Source: Saccoglossus kowalevskii | Lineage: Eukaryota; Hemichordata; Enteropneusta; Harrimaniidae | Assembly: GCF_000003605.2 (NCBI RefSeq) | Contig: NW_003149272.1 | Span: 50,976 to 114,975 of the forward strand | Direction of reading: 5' to 3' | Length of the DNA: 64,000 nucleotides | Shown: positions 13,020 to 25,676 of the stretch, piece by piece | Layout: every line of letters begins with the position of its first letter | Numbering within the stretch: the stretch's first letter is position 1 | Notes under the pieces: generated by a model | What the model was told of the DNA's origin: nothing | The model's input: the letters and a program-made list of their open reading frames with translations, nothing else | Database searches by the model: none | Translations under genes and position numbers: made by a program

Positions 13020-16000
13020 GTAAGGTTAATTGCATTTCGTTTTAATGTCTTAATTAGGCGGAAAGTCGTCTGTTTATACACGCGTGTTGGTTGTCAGTTT
13101 CACCCGTAATTGCGCGATGTGTTCCCATTTATTGGTCATCAAGTACTACGAATTGTGCTTACCTAATTACAACGGGCACTGTGTATACTGATTGACAGTC
13201 GGTGGGTGCTACAATGAAAATCAGGTCTATTGTGCTTTTGCGAATTTAAAAGCATGTTTACAGTGCCGCCACATTCAACTCGACCCAGTCTGCTGTATGT
13301 TTGAACTTTTTGAAAGCTCTTCGAGCTTGTCATTTCTAGTCAGTTATATATCTTTATTTTTAATTGAGATGATTGGCGTGTTTACCTTTATTATATAGTG
13401 GGGACGACGGGCCTACGTTGGTTGTACAGAAAACAAACCAAACATGTCGGCGATATAGAGAACACGTAGCGACTGGTCAATGTTTATTCCACATTTGGTG
13501 ATGTTTTCGCCTAGTTTATTATTTCCATCTTTTCCAACATGAAGAGTAAACACCCTACGTGGCTAGAAACTCGTGCCGGGCGAGTCATGGTGGTTCTAGC
13601 ATCGTTGTACATTGATTGAAATCGCTAGTTGACGAATAACTGGAACGAGCGTCCATTGAGCCGTCTTCTACGTTAATGCGCATGTGCGATCGCTTTGGTT
13701 AATATTAGTGCACTGAATTCTAATTGCCATTAGGCGGTAGCACGGCAAAGATATTGGATATAAGTGGTGGCACTCATTGAAGATTGAGAGCACGTCGCTA
13801 AAGATTGAATCGAACACCCCGAACCATTGTAAACTGGGCTAATCAGATGCTCCGTAATTAAGCTTCAGTGTCGAGCAAATATAACGTGTATAAAAGGGGA
13901 GCACTTCGGCCGGCGAGTGTGTTATGGAAACGAACACTCGTTCTTTTACACTAGGGTGACTGGCTGTCCACCGCACACATAACTGATTAGCTGCGGGAAT
14001 CTATTTTAATAGCTTTCTCATATTGGTTCTAAATTAAGTCACAGCTAAAAATAAGACTGCTGTAATAGAGGCATTTATTATTGTCGGACAGCTCCGGTTA
14101 AGGGCTTCCCTTAAGAACACTTCGGCCCAGCAATTTTTGTCGACGTAAATAATGGGTATGGCGTGTATAGGCTTATATAAATGTAAATTATTGTGGACAC
14201 GTGAGCACCTGCTTACCTATTCATTCGCAAGACTCCATGAAACAGTATTAAAATATATATTTAATGATATTTTCTAGTAATAAAATCGCAATATAACTGC
14301 GTAACGAGGGTGTCTACAATGGTCATACATCATGGATGGGTGTTCGGTGTCTTATCCCTTTTTCCCCATTACCGACTCTCGGAGGAATTCTACGCCGAAA
14401 CTTGTATCACCAAAAGGGATCTAGTTTTATCAACGCTGCATTTCGATATAACTGAATGCCATCTCCGTGCCCTGGAGACGGAGGTATCATTAAGACGGGC
14501 CCTATTGTCTGGGAACACAGTGGAGGTCTCATTAAAACTTGGTAAACGCTAGAGTATTTGCTAAAAGCCCGTTACTTAGCTGTGACCAAACCCACTCAGC
14601 CTGTATTAGTATGCCATAATGCAGTTTTTCGATTCGTACCTAAATTAAGTATGAGCCACGCCAACCGTGAAATTCTTAATGAACTTAGAATGTGTAGAGG
14701 CTCGTTAACGTTTTTACTTGTGAATGTCAACACTCTCAGTACATGCTTTTTCATTTAGCCAGCCTCGCTCGGCTTTCTGTTTACCTGCGGATCACGGCGC
14801 TGACACGACAGCGTTTCGGTGAAGAACGACTCCGGTAAATCAGCTCGGCAACTCTAGTAATGAAAAGTGTAATTTTGCCTGTCGTTAATGTATATAGAGT
14901 AGGGGGCAAATGGGTGTAAGCATATGGAAGGCGAGACGTATTCCCTAGTCGCCCAGAACGAGCTTGAGAAATAAAATGCAATAATTGTTAATATCGACCA
15001 TGTGATTGGGCGATGTCCACGGATCGACCTGATGTGACCTAATCACATGGTTAGTATATAGAGAAAAGAGTACTTGAGTTTTTCTCGTTCAATTTAACAT
15101 ATAGAAGAAAATGTCTCCTTTTAAATTGGAGCCATAAATATTCCATGGTCATAGTGGCCACTAAGGAATAGCACCTGTCTGTCAGTGTGCGCAGTACGCG
15201 CCAACGTATATTGTTGCCTGTGCACGAATTTATATTTTTTTTATGTGCAATTTATAGATAAAAAAAAATGTAAAACAAATCACAATTAAATAAACGTGAA
15301 ACTGTTAATATGTGATCTTAATTGAGCTGTTTGTCTTCCGGTGAAGGTAGGTTAAGTTGTTAACGCTGTACGTATGATAACGTGGAGTAGGATGTTCACC
15401 GGTTTTTTTTTTTTTTTAAACGCGGGAAAAGCGGGGAGTCTATAATCACTTCAGTCGAGGTCTATATTTTATGTCCCATTTTAATTGGATCGAATAAAAT
15501 GTATTTATTTGTTTTATTCTCTTTGACGGGCATATGTTGGTTGTCAAATGGTTTGAAGGTAATGGCCCATTAATCGTAAAACGGAGAGTGGGATGTTTCG
15601 AATTAAGAACTCGCTGTTTATAGTAGTACTTTTTACTTAGTTTTGGGCAAGGCAATCTTTCCCGATACAATGCACATTTCCCGACACAATTCCAACGCTT
15701 TCGTGGCGGGTCAATTTTGAAATTGCATTCGAAAACTGGAGGACAAACCCCCGCAGTTCCTAAGACTGCAACGCGCTCTTCTTTATATCGGCGGATAAAT
15801 TCAGTAGTGATTTGCCGTGCTAGTAGAGAATGTCAAGCTATAATCCCGTCAACAGGTATTCTGAATAATCCTGGAAATATGGTAAATTGTCTGGAGGCCT
15901 TAATATGTCATTAAAGCCTTCTTTAGTGGGCTTCCAATGACAAGCGCGAGACGTCATCTAACTCCCAGGGGCACAATTGAGATATGATATTGGACAGGTA

Positions 16001-19000
16001 GCTGTAACCATGCGTAGTATAGTACGTTTCGCCGCCATCTTTATTAAACCCATATTCACGATTGTAGGCTGATCAATGATATGATAAGCGGCAGCCAAGC
16101 CAGCCAGCCAGCCAGCCAGGCAATCCATCCGATGTGCGTAACAGTGCAAAACGTTAGAGGGTCTATCCCAGCTCCTATTGATCTCAGAAAACAAGTCTAC
16201 TTTACCAGGGCACAATTAGGGAACACTTTTCTTGTTTTTCTTAAAACCACCCACAAAAGCGTATGACAATGGAAGAGTTTTTGGATTAAAGTGTGTTGAC
16301 TGACAACTTCGATCTGAAATGAGCCTTTATTAATGTACGCCTTTGTGCGACAGTTAGTGTAATTAGTCGTGCCATGTATTATTAGGTGGTTGTTTTTCTG
16401 CTGTTAATTTACTTTAATGTCCTGTATGTTGTATACCACTGCTAAAATCTATATATTGAAGTGTGTAGCCTCGATTTCAACGCGTGCAAGAGAATTTTTC
16501 CCGCGTCTTTGTTATCTAGCTTGCTCGAAAATTTCCAATAAACTCGTGATATTATTTTTAGATACACACGCTTGCTGTGTAGTGTATGTAAAAAAGGGGA
16601 CCTTGGATATGTACAGAAAGAAATACCGGATCGTGTCAATGCCAGTACTAACATACGTGATTTAGTCCGCTTCATTCGTGGGTAGTTTACTTTCTTTCTA
16701 GATCCGCTAACAGAATTAAGTTCAATTTGAAGCCCTTTTACCATCCCGTGTTACAAGAGTTTAGCTTAGTTACAACAAACAGACACGGCTTTTATCTTAG
16801 TGCCTATAATAGTGGCCACTTATCGCGGGGTGCTCTTTTATATGGACTGTCACGTGACTTTCAGTTAAATTGAGACCTATCGTCTCCAGTCTTGGGGAAA
16901 ATTCGATTCTTATTATCCACGAGTAAATACCAACCAAACTAACATCTCTTAAACTGTTTTTAAAAGGGCTGTCAGTCCCGTCTAGAAATCTTTTATTGGG
17001 TTATTTGCTGACTACTTTGGATTTTAAAATCCACTAGCACTGTCAGATGTTGGTAAAGTCTCTTTGCGGTAATGGTCGATGATTTCATTAGTGGACGAGG
17101 GGGATTCGAGCGCTGGAGATCGGATGACAGCGGAGAATAGCACAATGTTGACAGGAGCGGGACTTAGTAAAAAGGCAGACGTGACCATCCTGACTGGCGG
17201 AGGACCCCCCGCAATATTTGACGATTAACACCTCTTTGTTAGCACCAATACACGCAATCCATCGAGGTTGACTGAGGACACACAGCATCCATACTTATTG
17301 TCTGTCCTTGAGAAGTAAAAAATGAAAAATTTTGCATCGTTTTGTCTTTGTCAGTATAATGTCCATGCTTATTTCTCCCTGTCTGTTTGTGCACTCATTA
17401 TTGCTACATGCGCTGTGTTTTTAAAAATGCGTTGCGCAATCGCTTTTTTTTTACAATTGTTGTCAAATATTATATTCTACAACTTGAATCTATTCACAAT
17501 TATACTATGTTTTGTAACGTATCCCAAAGAATGTATCAAGTAGAAACTGTTGACTCTTATCCGGATTAGTTTCTGATTTGCTTTTTTTGTAGTTCACAGT
17601 TGATGTACCCCTATGTGCTCAGGCTTGCTACAGTGTGGTTGCGTATAGCCACGCACTTTGGGTACAATGTGTGTGTAACTGACCCCCCTATCGTTGACGA
17701 CCACCAGAGCATGTGACACCAGCATTTGATATCGACGGAGTAACCGGACTACACATGCGTTGACAGAAACGCCAAATTCTTCTTCTTCACCCAAGCATAT
17801 TACTAACTCACAATAATTTGTTACACCTTGTTTTCTTCCCTTTTAGACTTTTCGGCAACAGTGGTGCTTGCAGTTCGTGTGGTCAGTCGATACCAGCCAG
17901 TGAATTGGTCATGCGGGCGCAGGGGAACGTGTATCACCAGAAGTGTTTTGCTTGCACGTCGTGTCACAATCAACTCGTTCCGGGTGACAGGTTTCTGATA
18001 GTTAATGGCAACCTGTTTTGTGAGACCGACCACCTTAAGATATTAAGAGCCAACAATAACACAGGAATACGAGCGAGGAATAAGGTATGTCGCACGCTTA
18101 TATGTCGTCTACAACAGGATAGTGCCAAGACCATGCATATCCGGCCCTGTTCAGAGATGAAATACGTAATAGGCGTTTCCCCCCTTTCTTGGTTGTGGAA
18201 CTGCCTCTGTGAGATTTCAGATTTATTTAAAATATATACTTTTCATAGTGTCAACATTGATAATATTAACTCGATGTTGTCAATTCATAAATAGGAAAAA
18301 AATATTGACTAGGTCCGAAAGGGTCCAGTGTCATGATTTCTGGATCACCTGGACTGCGACTCCTTCGGTGATACGGTCAATGTTTCGCCGAAATAAAGCC
18401 TGTGTACCCACTCACATGGTTGTATTGGTGCTAGTATTGCAGGAAACCTGAATACACTTGTGTTACGCAATCCCAGACGACGGTGAATGATTGACACAGC
18501 AGATAGGGAGGGGGGAATGGGCATATAGTTCTAAGTGGGCACCTCCCCAGGTGTGGAATTGCATTCACGTTGGCTAAAAGGAGCACTCAAGTTATGGCAT
18601 ACGTGAAAGCTTGCAGCTATACTTAAAAACTCGAACAGAAATGTATGTTTAATGAGAATATGCCTCTACCTGTTACAGTAAGACATTCAAGTCGGATAGA
18701 AACATCGTTGATGTTTTATATTGTATGTTTTTTGTTGAGTTAGATTAGGCCAGGCCACCAGACAATGCATTAAATTATTTCCCAACGATGTTGAAGCCTG
18801 CCCAGACACGTGGATTGGTTTAATCTCTGTATTGTTGGGTGCCATTTGAGTGTGTATAGATATGCTACATTATCGGCCACGCGATATGCTTATATTTCTA
18901 AAATTGTGAACACCCAATCGAAGCAAAAAATGTGGTTCGTTTTCAAAATTGCAATACGTGGCGAAAGAAAAAACCGGCCTTGGCCCACCCCGATATGAAT

Positions 19001-22000
19001 AAACTATAATGAATACTTGACTTATCAGTAAAAAATAACGTTCTTAGCATATAAATGATACAAGGAGGTTCCAGAAATGTGTTTATTCGGTTCGCTTTTG
19101 TGATGAAAAAAACAAACCAGAAAAAAAAAGAAGAACACTTAGGAAGTGACACAACCGTAGAAATTAACGTTTTTAATTAACAGTAATCTCTGGTTGTTAA
19201 ATTAATGTCTCTGCAGTTTTTGTTGTGCGTGCGCTATATCATATTCAAATTTGCCCGCCAATGTTTGTGTGACGTCAGAGGAGGGGGAAAATTGCGTGTT
19301 TGCATACTCGACAAATTGTATTTGTAAATACACGCGGATTAGTAGTGAAGTTATTTTAATTTGAAAAATGGCACGCAAGAACTCGCCGGGTTAAATGCTC
19401 AGTATGTTTCCCTGATGCACTGCACCGAACCCATAATTTCTCAATAAAAGCATTGTGTAATACCCATCAAAGGTGGTATGACAACTGTAATATACAACGG
19501 TCTTGTCAGATTTAATAGCACAAAATTTATCCAATATTACCTTGTATATTACTAACAAAATAAATTAGACAATCCTGTTTAATAACGCGTCTTTTTAATA
19601 ACAGCCACTGTTTAATTAATTTTGCTCGACGGCTTTTCGAGTCTGTCACTCAAACTCGGCATACCAGTAAATTGTGATTAGATCCGTCATTTTTCGGAGG
19701 AACAAGTCAGCCTAATAGCATGACTGCTGAAAATGAGGTCGAATTTATCAGAAATTGAACTTTTAATTATCGAAATTGAACAGTGGAGGAGGTTGTTGCA
19801 AATAAATTTGGCGCCAATATCGTGTTTTTAATCTCGACGGCCGAGCAACCCGATAACGTGCAAGCCAATAAAAGCGGCGGACATACAAGCTGCAACTTGC
19901 AATTTCCTTTTTTTTAAAGAAAAAGAAATGATAATCACGGCTGATGAAAATTGGTGGTCTTTGAAAGATTTGAGTCATCCCATCGACTTAATGATGATCA
20001 TTCCAATGGCTTTGCTTATCTCTATAGCGATGTTCTCAGTTTGTTTCCTCCACTTCAGACCACCTGACATAAGACTATTGAATGTTCCCACAGCAGACAG
20101 ACGTCCGTTGTCATGTTGTCTTCGCAAAGACTACATTCCCCCCAAAAAAACAAATGTCCGCGTTCTCTAGCTCGTCTTAGATAGGATTTCATAGAGTGAA
20201 TATACAGTGACACCCAGAGAAAAATCTGATGAACAATCCGAGCTTATGTGCAGTTTTATTTTGCTGGCGGGCAAATTTGGTGGCAGACGATAAAAACGAT
20301 GCTACCAATTTGCGGTGGAGTGTATGAGATCGTGCCACAAGAGAGGCTTGCTTATATAGAAAAGCATACGGACGATAATTAGTGCTCTATTTATGACTGC
20401 AATTTCAATTTGAAAATTCATTATTTCTACTGAAGCGTGCACCACTGAGGGACAGCCCCAACCGATCGACAATCGAAGAATATCAGGCCGATTCACATCC
20501 AATGACTCCCTATAGGCAGGTGCGAGAACAAGAAAGCCAAATTTGATCCGCGCATGATTAATTTCTCGAACATAAAATGAGAGGAAATGGAAAACGGTCT
20601 CCGTTTGAAGGCGATGTGTTTACGAAGGCATCTACACACTAATGGAAAAAAGGGAACGAATTCCAGTTCCCGTCAAAGCCGGCTAATGTTATGAATAGAC
20701 TCTCGTAAAAATAAACACGTTCATTTCCTTTCTTTATGTATGATGAGACCCCAGCACATGTTGGTGTCCATACAATGAGACGCCATTAAGACCCCCTAAT
20801 CAGCGCATTATTTGTTTAAAACGTATTCCAATTTCCCAGTCGGAAAATGAATTGGAAATACTTGGCCGTTGGTGATGAGGTTGGTTCTGCGCATGCGTCG
20901 CGCGATACACGTCAATCAACACGGCTAACCAGCTGTCCATTTGCTACGGGTCGGTTACTTTCCAATTTAGTCTCGGTAAAAACTTAGATGGCGGTCTTTA
21001 CAGTCTCTATAAACATGCCCAAAAGAGGGTCGTAATTCGATTTAAAACTGATTTGTCGAATCTTTTCATCTCGGCGAACATATCTATGTTCCGATAGATC
21101 GATTTTCGTGCGAGCCATACATCTTTTGAAAGCAAACTACTGTTTATTTGCATCGTATATAGCTGCCCATTGAGCAATATTATAACTATTAAATTTCCAA
21201 TTTAGTGAGGTTAATTGGTATCGGGTCTTCCAGAATAGCAGTTGATTGGCAATTTATAAAGCTAATCTATTAATTTAACAAAGTGGAAGAGGGTAATTAA
21301 TTACATGGCAAAAATAGTCTCGTCTATTTCACCATATATGTTTACCCATTTTCTACGCAGCTCAGCATGACTGAACGCTATTTCGGGCTGGGATGCCTTC
21401 GAACGTATATATTTATATATGCTGAAACTTGCATCATACCGTCTTCTAAATTTATCATACATGTCAAAAATAAAACTGAACGCTGATGCATGACCAAAAG
21501 TGTGCTAGGGTGGCCAGAGATAAAACGAAAATGAATGCGATGTGTTCTGGAGTGTGACGAGGCCCAAGGAGAGAGTTTCACATTCTTGCTGTCTCGCTCC
21601 TGATCCGTGAACTGATCAACACCTCTAACTTTATGGTATCAAGGCCAGATATCACAGTACAAACGAGTTGCTCAGCTGTTGGTGGCAACTGACAGAACTC
21701 TTGCAAATAAAAAAGTAAACAAGTCTTCGACGTTACTACTTATTGTTTGGAACTTGGAGTTATAAATAATTAATACACATATGTATGCACTAAAATTCCT
21801 GTTTGGAATTATAAATATGATGGGCGATGTTATAGTCATAGATGTATTTTAAAACATCACAAAACTCGTACGATGTTTTCCAGACTCGTTTAGTGGTAGC
21901 GGTTTTATTTTGTAATATTAGCTCTACGCTGAAAAAAACAAACAAAGCCATTATTTTTTTTAGTTAGATATATAGGGGATACCCGCAAATGTGATTAAAT

Positions 22001-25000
22001 GGTACAGTTATTGTGTGTTAATAGAAATTGGATCGGCAATGAATTGACTGCGTACATTCCTATTGTGATTGCCCTACGACATATGTTGGTACATATACCA
22101 AGTAAATTGGCTAGTTTGTTTGTTTGAGTTCGTGAGTGGAGGTGCAATGTGAATACTCGCCCAATTAGAGTTCCCATATGCCAAGTAAACAAGCTTTGGA
22201 CTATGCTTGTACATGTGCACATGTTATTGCGATAGAACCCTGCTCACTGTCTTTTTGGAAAGAAACATCATCACTGTCCCATCTGCGACGGTATGCTCCA
22301 ATAATCGACTTCGTGGGAGTCCCCCCCCCCCGCGCCGGCTCTCATCAATCCGACACCAGACCCGGATTTTCGACTCCCTGTTCGACTGAATGTTAGTTTC
22401 GGGGTATCTCTCTTGCTGTTCTAATTCCAATTCAGCTAAAGAAATCATTTTAACTAGACCGAAACCTGATTAATCACGTGTACAAGTTTTATTTGCGCGG
22501 CCCTCCTGTTGGTGATTAACAAATGTTGCTTTCCCAGACATGATGATCCGCGGGAGCCGTATTTTGTGATAGGATCTACGCATGCGTCGACCGTGTTAAC
22601 ATATTTTTTTGTTAAGTATAGCCACACATATGTTGCATGGATCTTTTAAACTGGGTTAATTCAATAATATGTGTTTAAAAGCAATTAACTTTTATTGTGT
22701 TTAGTCTTGTTTGGAGAAGCGATGCCATTTGTACTGCCTTTTCAAGATAGTTCGTTCTGGTATGTATTTGTCGATTATCAGCGATCCAGTGAACTGATAT
22801 AATATTATGCACTGTTGTGAAAATGATTATGCCTTTCCCCGTGATATCTATCGCTTTGGACCAATTATGTAGCGATTTTGTAATTCTTAAAAAAATAAAT
22901 TAAATTAAATTAAAATAAAATTAGTACTTGTCCTCGAGTACATTGTGGGGGGTGAGCGTTTGGGTGGGGTGTGCACCGGTGGAAGGCATGCCAGTGAATT
23001 GAAATTGGTACTTGTTTGACAATATAGTAGTCGCGCCCTCAAGTGCATGGAAGGGGATTGGCATTTGCGGCGGGATGAGCACTGCTGGAACGAAGGTTTG
23101 GATGTGACTGACTTGGATTGTTTGTCCGGGATGTTAACATGATAGATATTACCTTTAATTTGCCTTGTTCTGTGTTAGATTGGTTACTTGATTGGTGTGT
23201 TGATGATAGAACCACCGATCCAGCTTGTATATTAAATTGAAGCCACGTGGTGGACCTTTGGCCGAACCCATGTCCGCCTGTGACCGCGGATCAGTATAGT
23301 TGCTATAGCATTGTGCGTTCCTATTCTATCCGAGCGTGTTTTCCGTAATTTATTAAAGATCTGTCTCGTTTGTTGTGCAAATAACATTTAATAATTTGCT
23401 CACCGAGCTGAAACATCCCGTTCTTACTCGAGCCTTACAAACATGGAAAGTGCACGAATAGCTGTGGTTGTTACGTCCCATATGGGGCATCATGGCTATC
23501 CTCGGGGGCGGAGCTACGTCATGGACGTTCTACGTTGCTAAAACGCGCACCACTGTATCACGTATTTCTATGGGCTTTGTGCGCGCTGCTGTGGAACGCC
23601 GGTGGAGCCGGTGAAAACTCGAGAAAACAACACAAACTCAACTTTGAAGAAATCCTGAACAACCAAATTCATATATGTTACACACGTAGGGCTAATCTTG
23701 TTACACTGTTCAGGGGGACTCTCAACAACCATCGCAAAGTACCGTTTTCTGCGAGTTTTTGGTCTTTGTTTTCACCGCGAGGGTTGCCAGGCAGTAGAAA
23801 ATGCCCGGATGACCGCCCCCGAGGATATATCAGTTCGCGTGTTTGTGCCGTCCGATCCAGTCTACTGTAGTCACGAACTGCCGTTTACATAAGGGGACAA
23901 CCACGTTCTATTTGTACAACGTAACAAACAGCATCTATTCACGAAAACCATGGAGGTTTAGTAAACCATGGAGGTAAAAGACAGAGTCCATGGTGAAACG
24001 TTTCTAACTGCAAGTGTTGTTACGAGCGGTAGGATTTCGCGAAGGTCATCTAAGGTCACAATGGAAATCTAAAGCCTTTGCGAGAATTTCGAAAATATGG
24101 AATTCTTGATTCGAATAGCTTAAGAACTGTATATCTTGTACATTGGCGATTAAATTGAAGACTCGTCGACACCCGAAATGTTTCACAGGTGCTATCAAGA
24201 TTCGTAACTATCCATCCATTATGACCATTTGATCCAAAATTAAAAGCATTATAACAAATATTTGTAAGTGTGCAAAATATAACACCAACATTTTGATGGG
24301 TTGGAAGGGGTGATAATGTTCAACAAGATTAAATCGCGCCGTGTGTTATAGTACTCATTTTTATATCAGACACTGCCCCTGTCTTGGTTGTGATAAATCG
24401 GAAACTCGTACTACTAATGTACTGGATAAGAAGTTTCGTTGGGCAGGTCATCAGCGATGATCAAAAAGTCACGTGATCACTGACACCACTGTACACAACC
24501 CTGTGTATGGAAGTTGAATATTACACTCATTAACAACCCTCTTAACACCATTAACAACCTCTTAACAGGATATTAAATTTCCTGCCATTAATAATAGTCT
24601 GATTAAAACTTCTTGAAATTAAGTTTAATATTGATACTCGGCCTCGCCTTATTTATTTTCTTTATTTAGTGGTTTATTACGCTTAATATGCCCATTGTTT
24701 ACTTGTGAAGTGGTGGGTCGGATATTAAAGTAGAAACAAGCGTAATATTCGCTGAGAACTGACACAGCTACATTTTTGTGTATTATCAATTATTCGATAT
24801 GCGAGTGTATGTCTATACATATTTGCCTGTGTAAACAACAATCCTATTATTTTGAATGTGTGAACACCATAATGGCAGGAAAGAACGTAATGCATTTACT
24901 TGATCAAAAAACATTCTAGTTCGTCAACAGATGCAATTTAAAAAGATTTGTAACTGTTTAAATGATGTATGCTTAACTTCATATTTCTTTCTGTTGTATT

Positions 25001-25013
25001 ACAGGTGTGTTAG
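12781..25013 (+). CDS. LMO4: LMO4-like LIM-only protein (spliced: 12781-13019, 17847-18084, 25005-25013)
   Basis: Joining the three pieces gives an uninterrupted 161-residue protein, close to the 165 residues of vertebrate LMO4. An N-terminal tail (1-23, with an Asn run at 14-18) precedes two LIM zinc-binding domains. LIM1 ligands are C24, C27, H45, C48, C51, C54, C74 and D77; LIM2 ligands are C88, C91, H110, C113, C116, C119, C138 and D141. The RLFGNSGAC linker and the GQSIPASELVMRAQGNVYH stretch are near-identical to LMO4 and mark it out from LMO1-3. The protein ends in KVC, as I recall vertebrate LMO4 doing. The family acts in the nucleus as a cofactor that binds LDB1/CLIM and competes with LIM-homeodomain proteins; it does not bind DNA itself. 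ATG 12781 was chosen because it has A at -3 and gives the family length, but an in-frame upstream ATG at 12070 is possible. Intron phases are 2 (codon R80) and 0. Confidence 0.95.
13889..13896 (+). promoter_or_regulatory. TATA box-like TATAAAAG inside the first coding intron
   Basis: TATAAAAGGGGAGC is followed by a CpG-rich stretch (GGCCGGCGAG and beyond). The form is that of a strong core promoter. It could start a transcript from within the intron, but a transcript starting there would lack LIM1. Chance remains possible. Confidence 0.2.
16090..16120 (+). repeat. CCAG microsatellite
   Basis: About six to seven tandem CCAG units (some CCAA/CCAGG variants) lie inside the intron between the LIM exons. 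Confidence 0.7.
17847..18084 (+). CDS. LMO4: LMO4 exon encoding LIM domain 2 and the C-terminal tail
   Basis: The acceptor is a pyrimidine tract ending in CCCTTTTAG at 17846. The first base completes Arg80 (AG|A) and the exon continues LFGNSGACSSCG. The donor is AAG|GTATGT at 18085. All LIM2 zinc ligands are present. The tail after the last ligand (HLKILRANNNTGIRARNK) differs from the vertebrate tail, as expected outside the LIM fold. An open frame runs on past the donor for about 200 bases, but the donor, the acceptor at 25004 and the preserved KVC ending all support splicing here. Confidence 0.93.
20888..20898. promoter_or_regulatory. NRF1-like site TGCGCATGCGT
   Basis: It matches the core of the NRF1 consensus. 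The identical 11-mer occurs inverted at 59310-59320, and a related ACGCATGCGT lies at 22578-22587. Motif evidence only. Confidence 0.25.
22889..22922 (+). repeat. A/T-rich TTAAA-type simple repeat
   Basis: Short tandem AAATTA/TTAAA-type units inside the last LMO4 intron. Confidence 0.6.
25005..25013 (+). CDS. LMO4: LMO4 last coding piece: Val-Cys-stop
   Basis: A pyrimidine-rich acceptor (TTTCTGTTGTATTACAG, ending at 25004) is followed at once by GTG TGT TAG. In phase with the previous exon this adds Val-Cys and a stop, restoring the KVC end seen in LMO4 proteins. The piece is too short to be found as an ORF and was located by looking for the expected C-terminus downstream of a good acceptor. 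The remainder of the exon is untranslated. Confidence 0.85.
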   Translation: MC

Positions 25014-25425
25014 AACGTCCGCGATTGTCGTAATGGAAGTCTTTCTTCAAACTACAGAAATCGTCCTCGTAAAACGGGTTATTTTTTCACGTTCTTTGAA
25101 CATTTGTCAAACCAGTAACAAGTGTACTGAACAACTGGGATCCAATGACCATTCGCAGCAGGGACCCCTATCTTTGTGTGGAGGCAGTTGCGGCATGTAG
25201 TCAGGACTTGAATTTACCTCGTGCACCTGCTTATCGAACTTTGGAAATCTCCCGCGACGATGTGTCGTGAATTACACATGCCGAATACTTAAACCAAATA
25301 ATGAAGGACGGATCGGGAATAATCGGTGTTGACTCTTAAAAAAAAACTATCAGAACTTGGATTATAAAAACACTGTGGTTTGAAAAGGAAGAAGGAGACT
25401 TCTACATCATGTATTATTTAAAAAA

Positions 25426-25433
25426 TGTAAATA
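25426..25433 (+). promoter_or_regulatory. Pumilio-type element TGTAAATA in the LMO4 3'UTR
   Basis: It matches the UGUAHAUA consensus bound by PUF proteins and lies within the likely 3'UTR on the sense strand. One copy only, so it may be chance. Confidence 0.25.
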
Positions 25434-25656
25434 GTTTTGAAAATGCAATTATATTTAAAAAGGGAATGTTTTAACTAAAATGTTTAGTTTACCTATTATT
25501 TTGTGCTTCTTCTCGGACCGTAGTATGTTGAAGCGCCTTTGAATTCCTGGATGTGAGGAAGTATCTTCATCATGGCGGCCCAGTTTGTTTGTTTACACAC
25601 CATCTACTCCTAATGATTTCACGCGGTATCTTAAAGAGAATCCACAATTACGTCAA

Positions 25657-25676
25657 AATATTGGTTTGCCAATATT
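25657..25676 (+). other. Short perfect hairpin in the 3'UTR
   Basis: AATATTGG and CCAATATT pair around a 4-base loop. It is too short for a microRNA precursor and is recorded as a possible RNA structural element. Confidence 0.3.

Larger units (their letters stand above)
13020..17846 (+). other. LMO4: LMO4 intron between the two LIM exons (4.8 kb)
   Basis: The donor is GTAAGG at 13020 and the acceptor TTTTAG ends at 17846. I see no coding exon inside. Contents noted: a TATAAAAG box at 13889, a polyT run near 15402, a short CCAG microsatellite at 16090-16120, and a perfect TCACGTGA at 16850. The rest is complex, non-repetitive sequence that may hold regulatory elements. Confidence 0.8.
18085..25004 (+). 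other. LMO4: LMO4 last intron (6.9 kb)
   Basis: The donor is GTATGT at 18085 and the acceptor TTGTATTACAG ends at 25004. No internal coding exon is visible. It contains NRF1-like sites at 20888 and 22578, a polyC run at 22320-22332, an A/T-rich TTAAA repeat at 22889-22922, a diverged duplication at 22921-23100, and short direct duplications near 23945 and 24529. The 20.3-21.4 kb part is complex, TAAT-rich sequence with no tandem repeats, and a plausible regulatory block. Confidence 0.8.

Noticed and set aside
18085-18294. Open continuation of the LIM2 exon to 18294 as the real C-terminus
   Set aside because: A good GTATGT donor ends the exon, and a downstream acceptor restores the expected KVC end. 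The extension shows no similarity to LMO4.
23535-23870. 111-codon frame with a hydrophobic start, in the last LMO4 intron
   Set aside because: It begins with TTG, lies in an intron on the sense strand, and has no supporting splice sites or domain.
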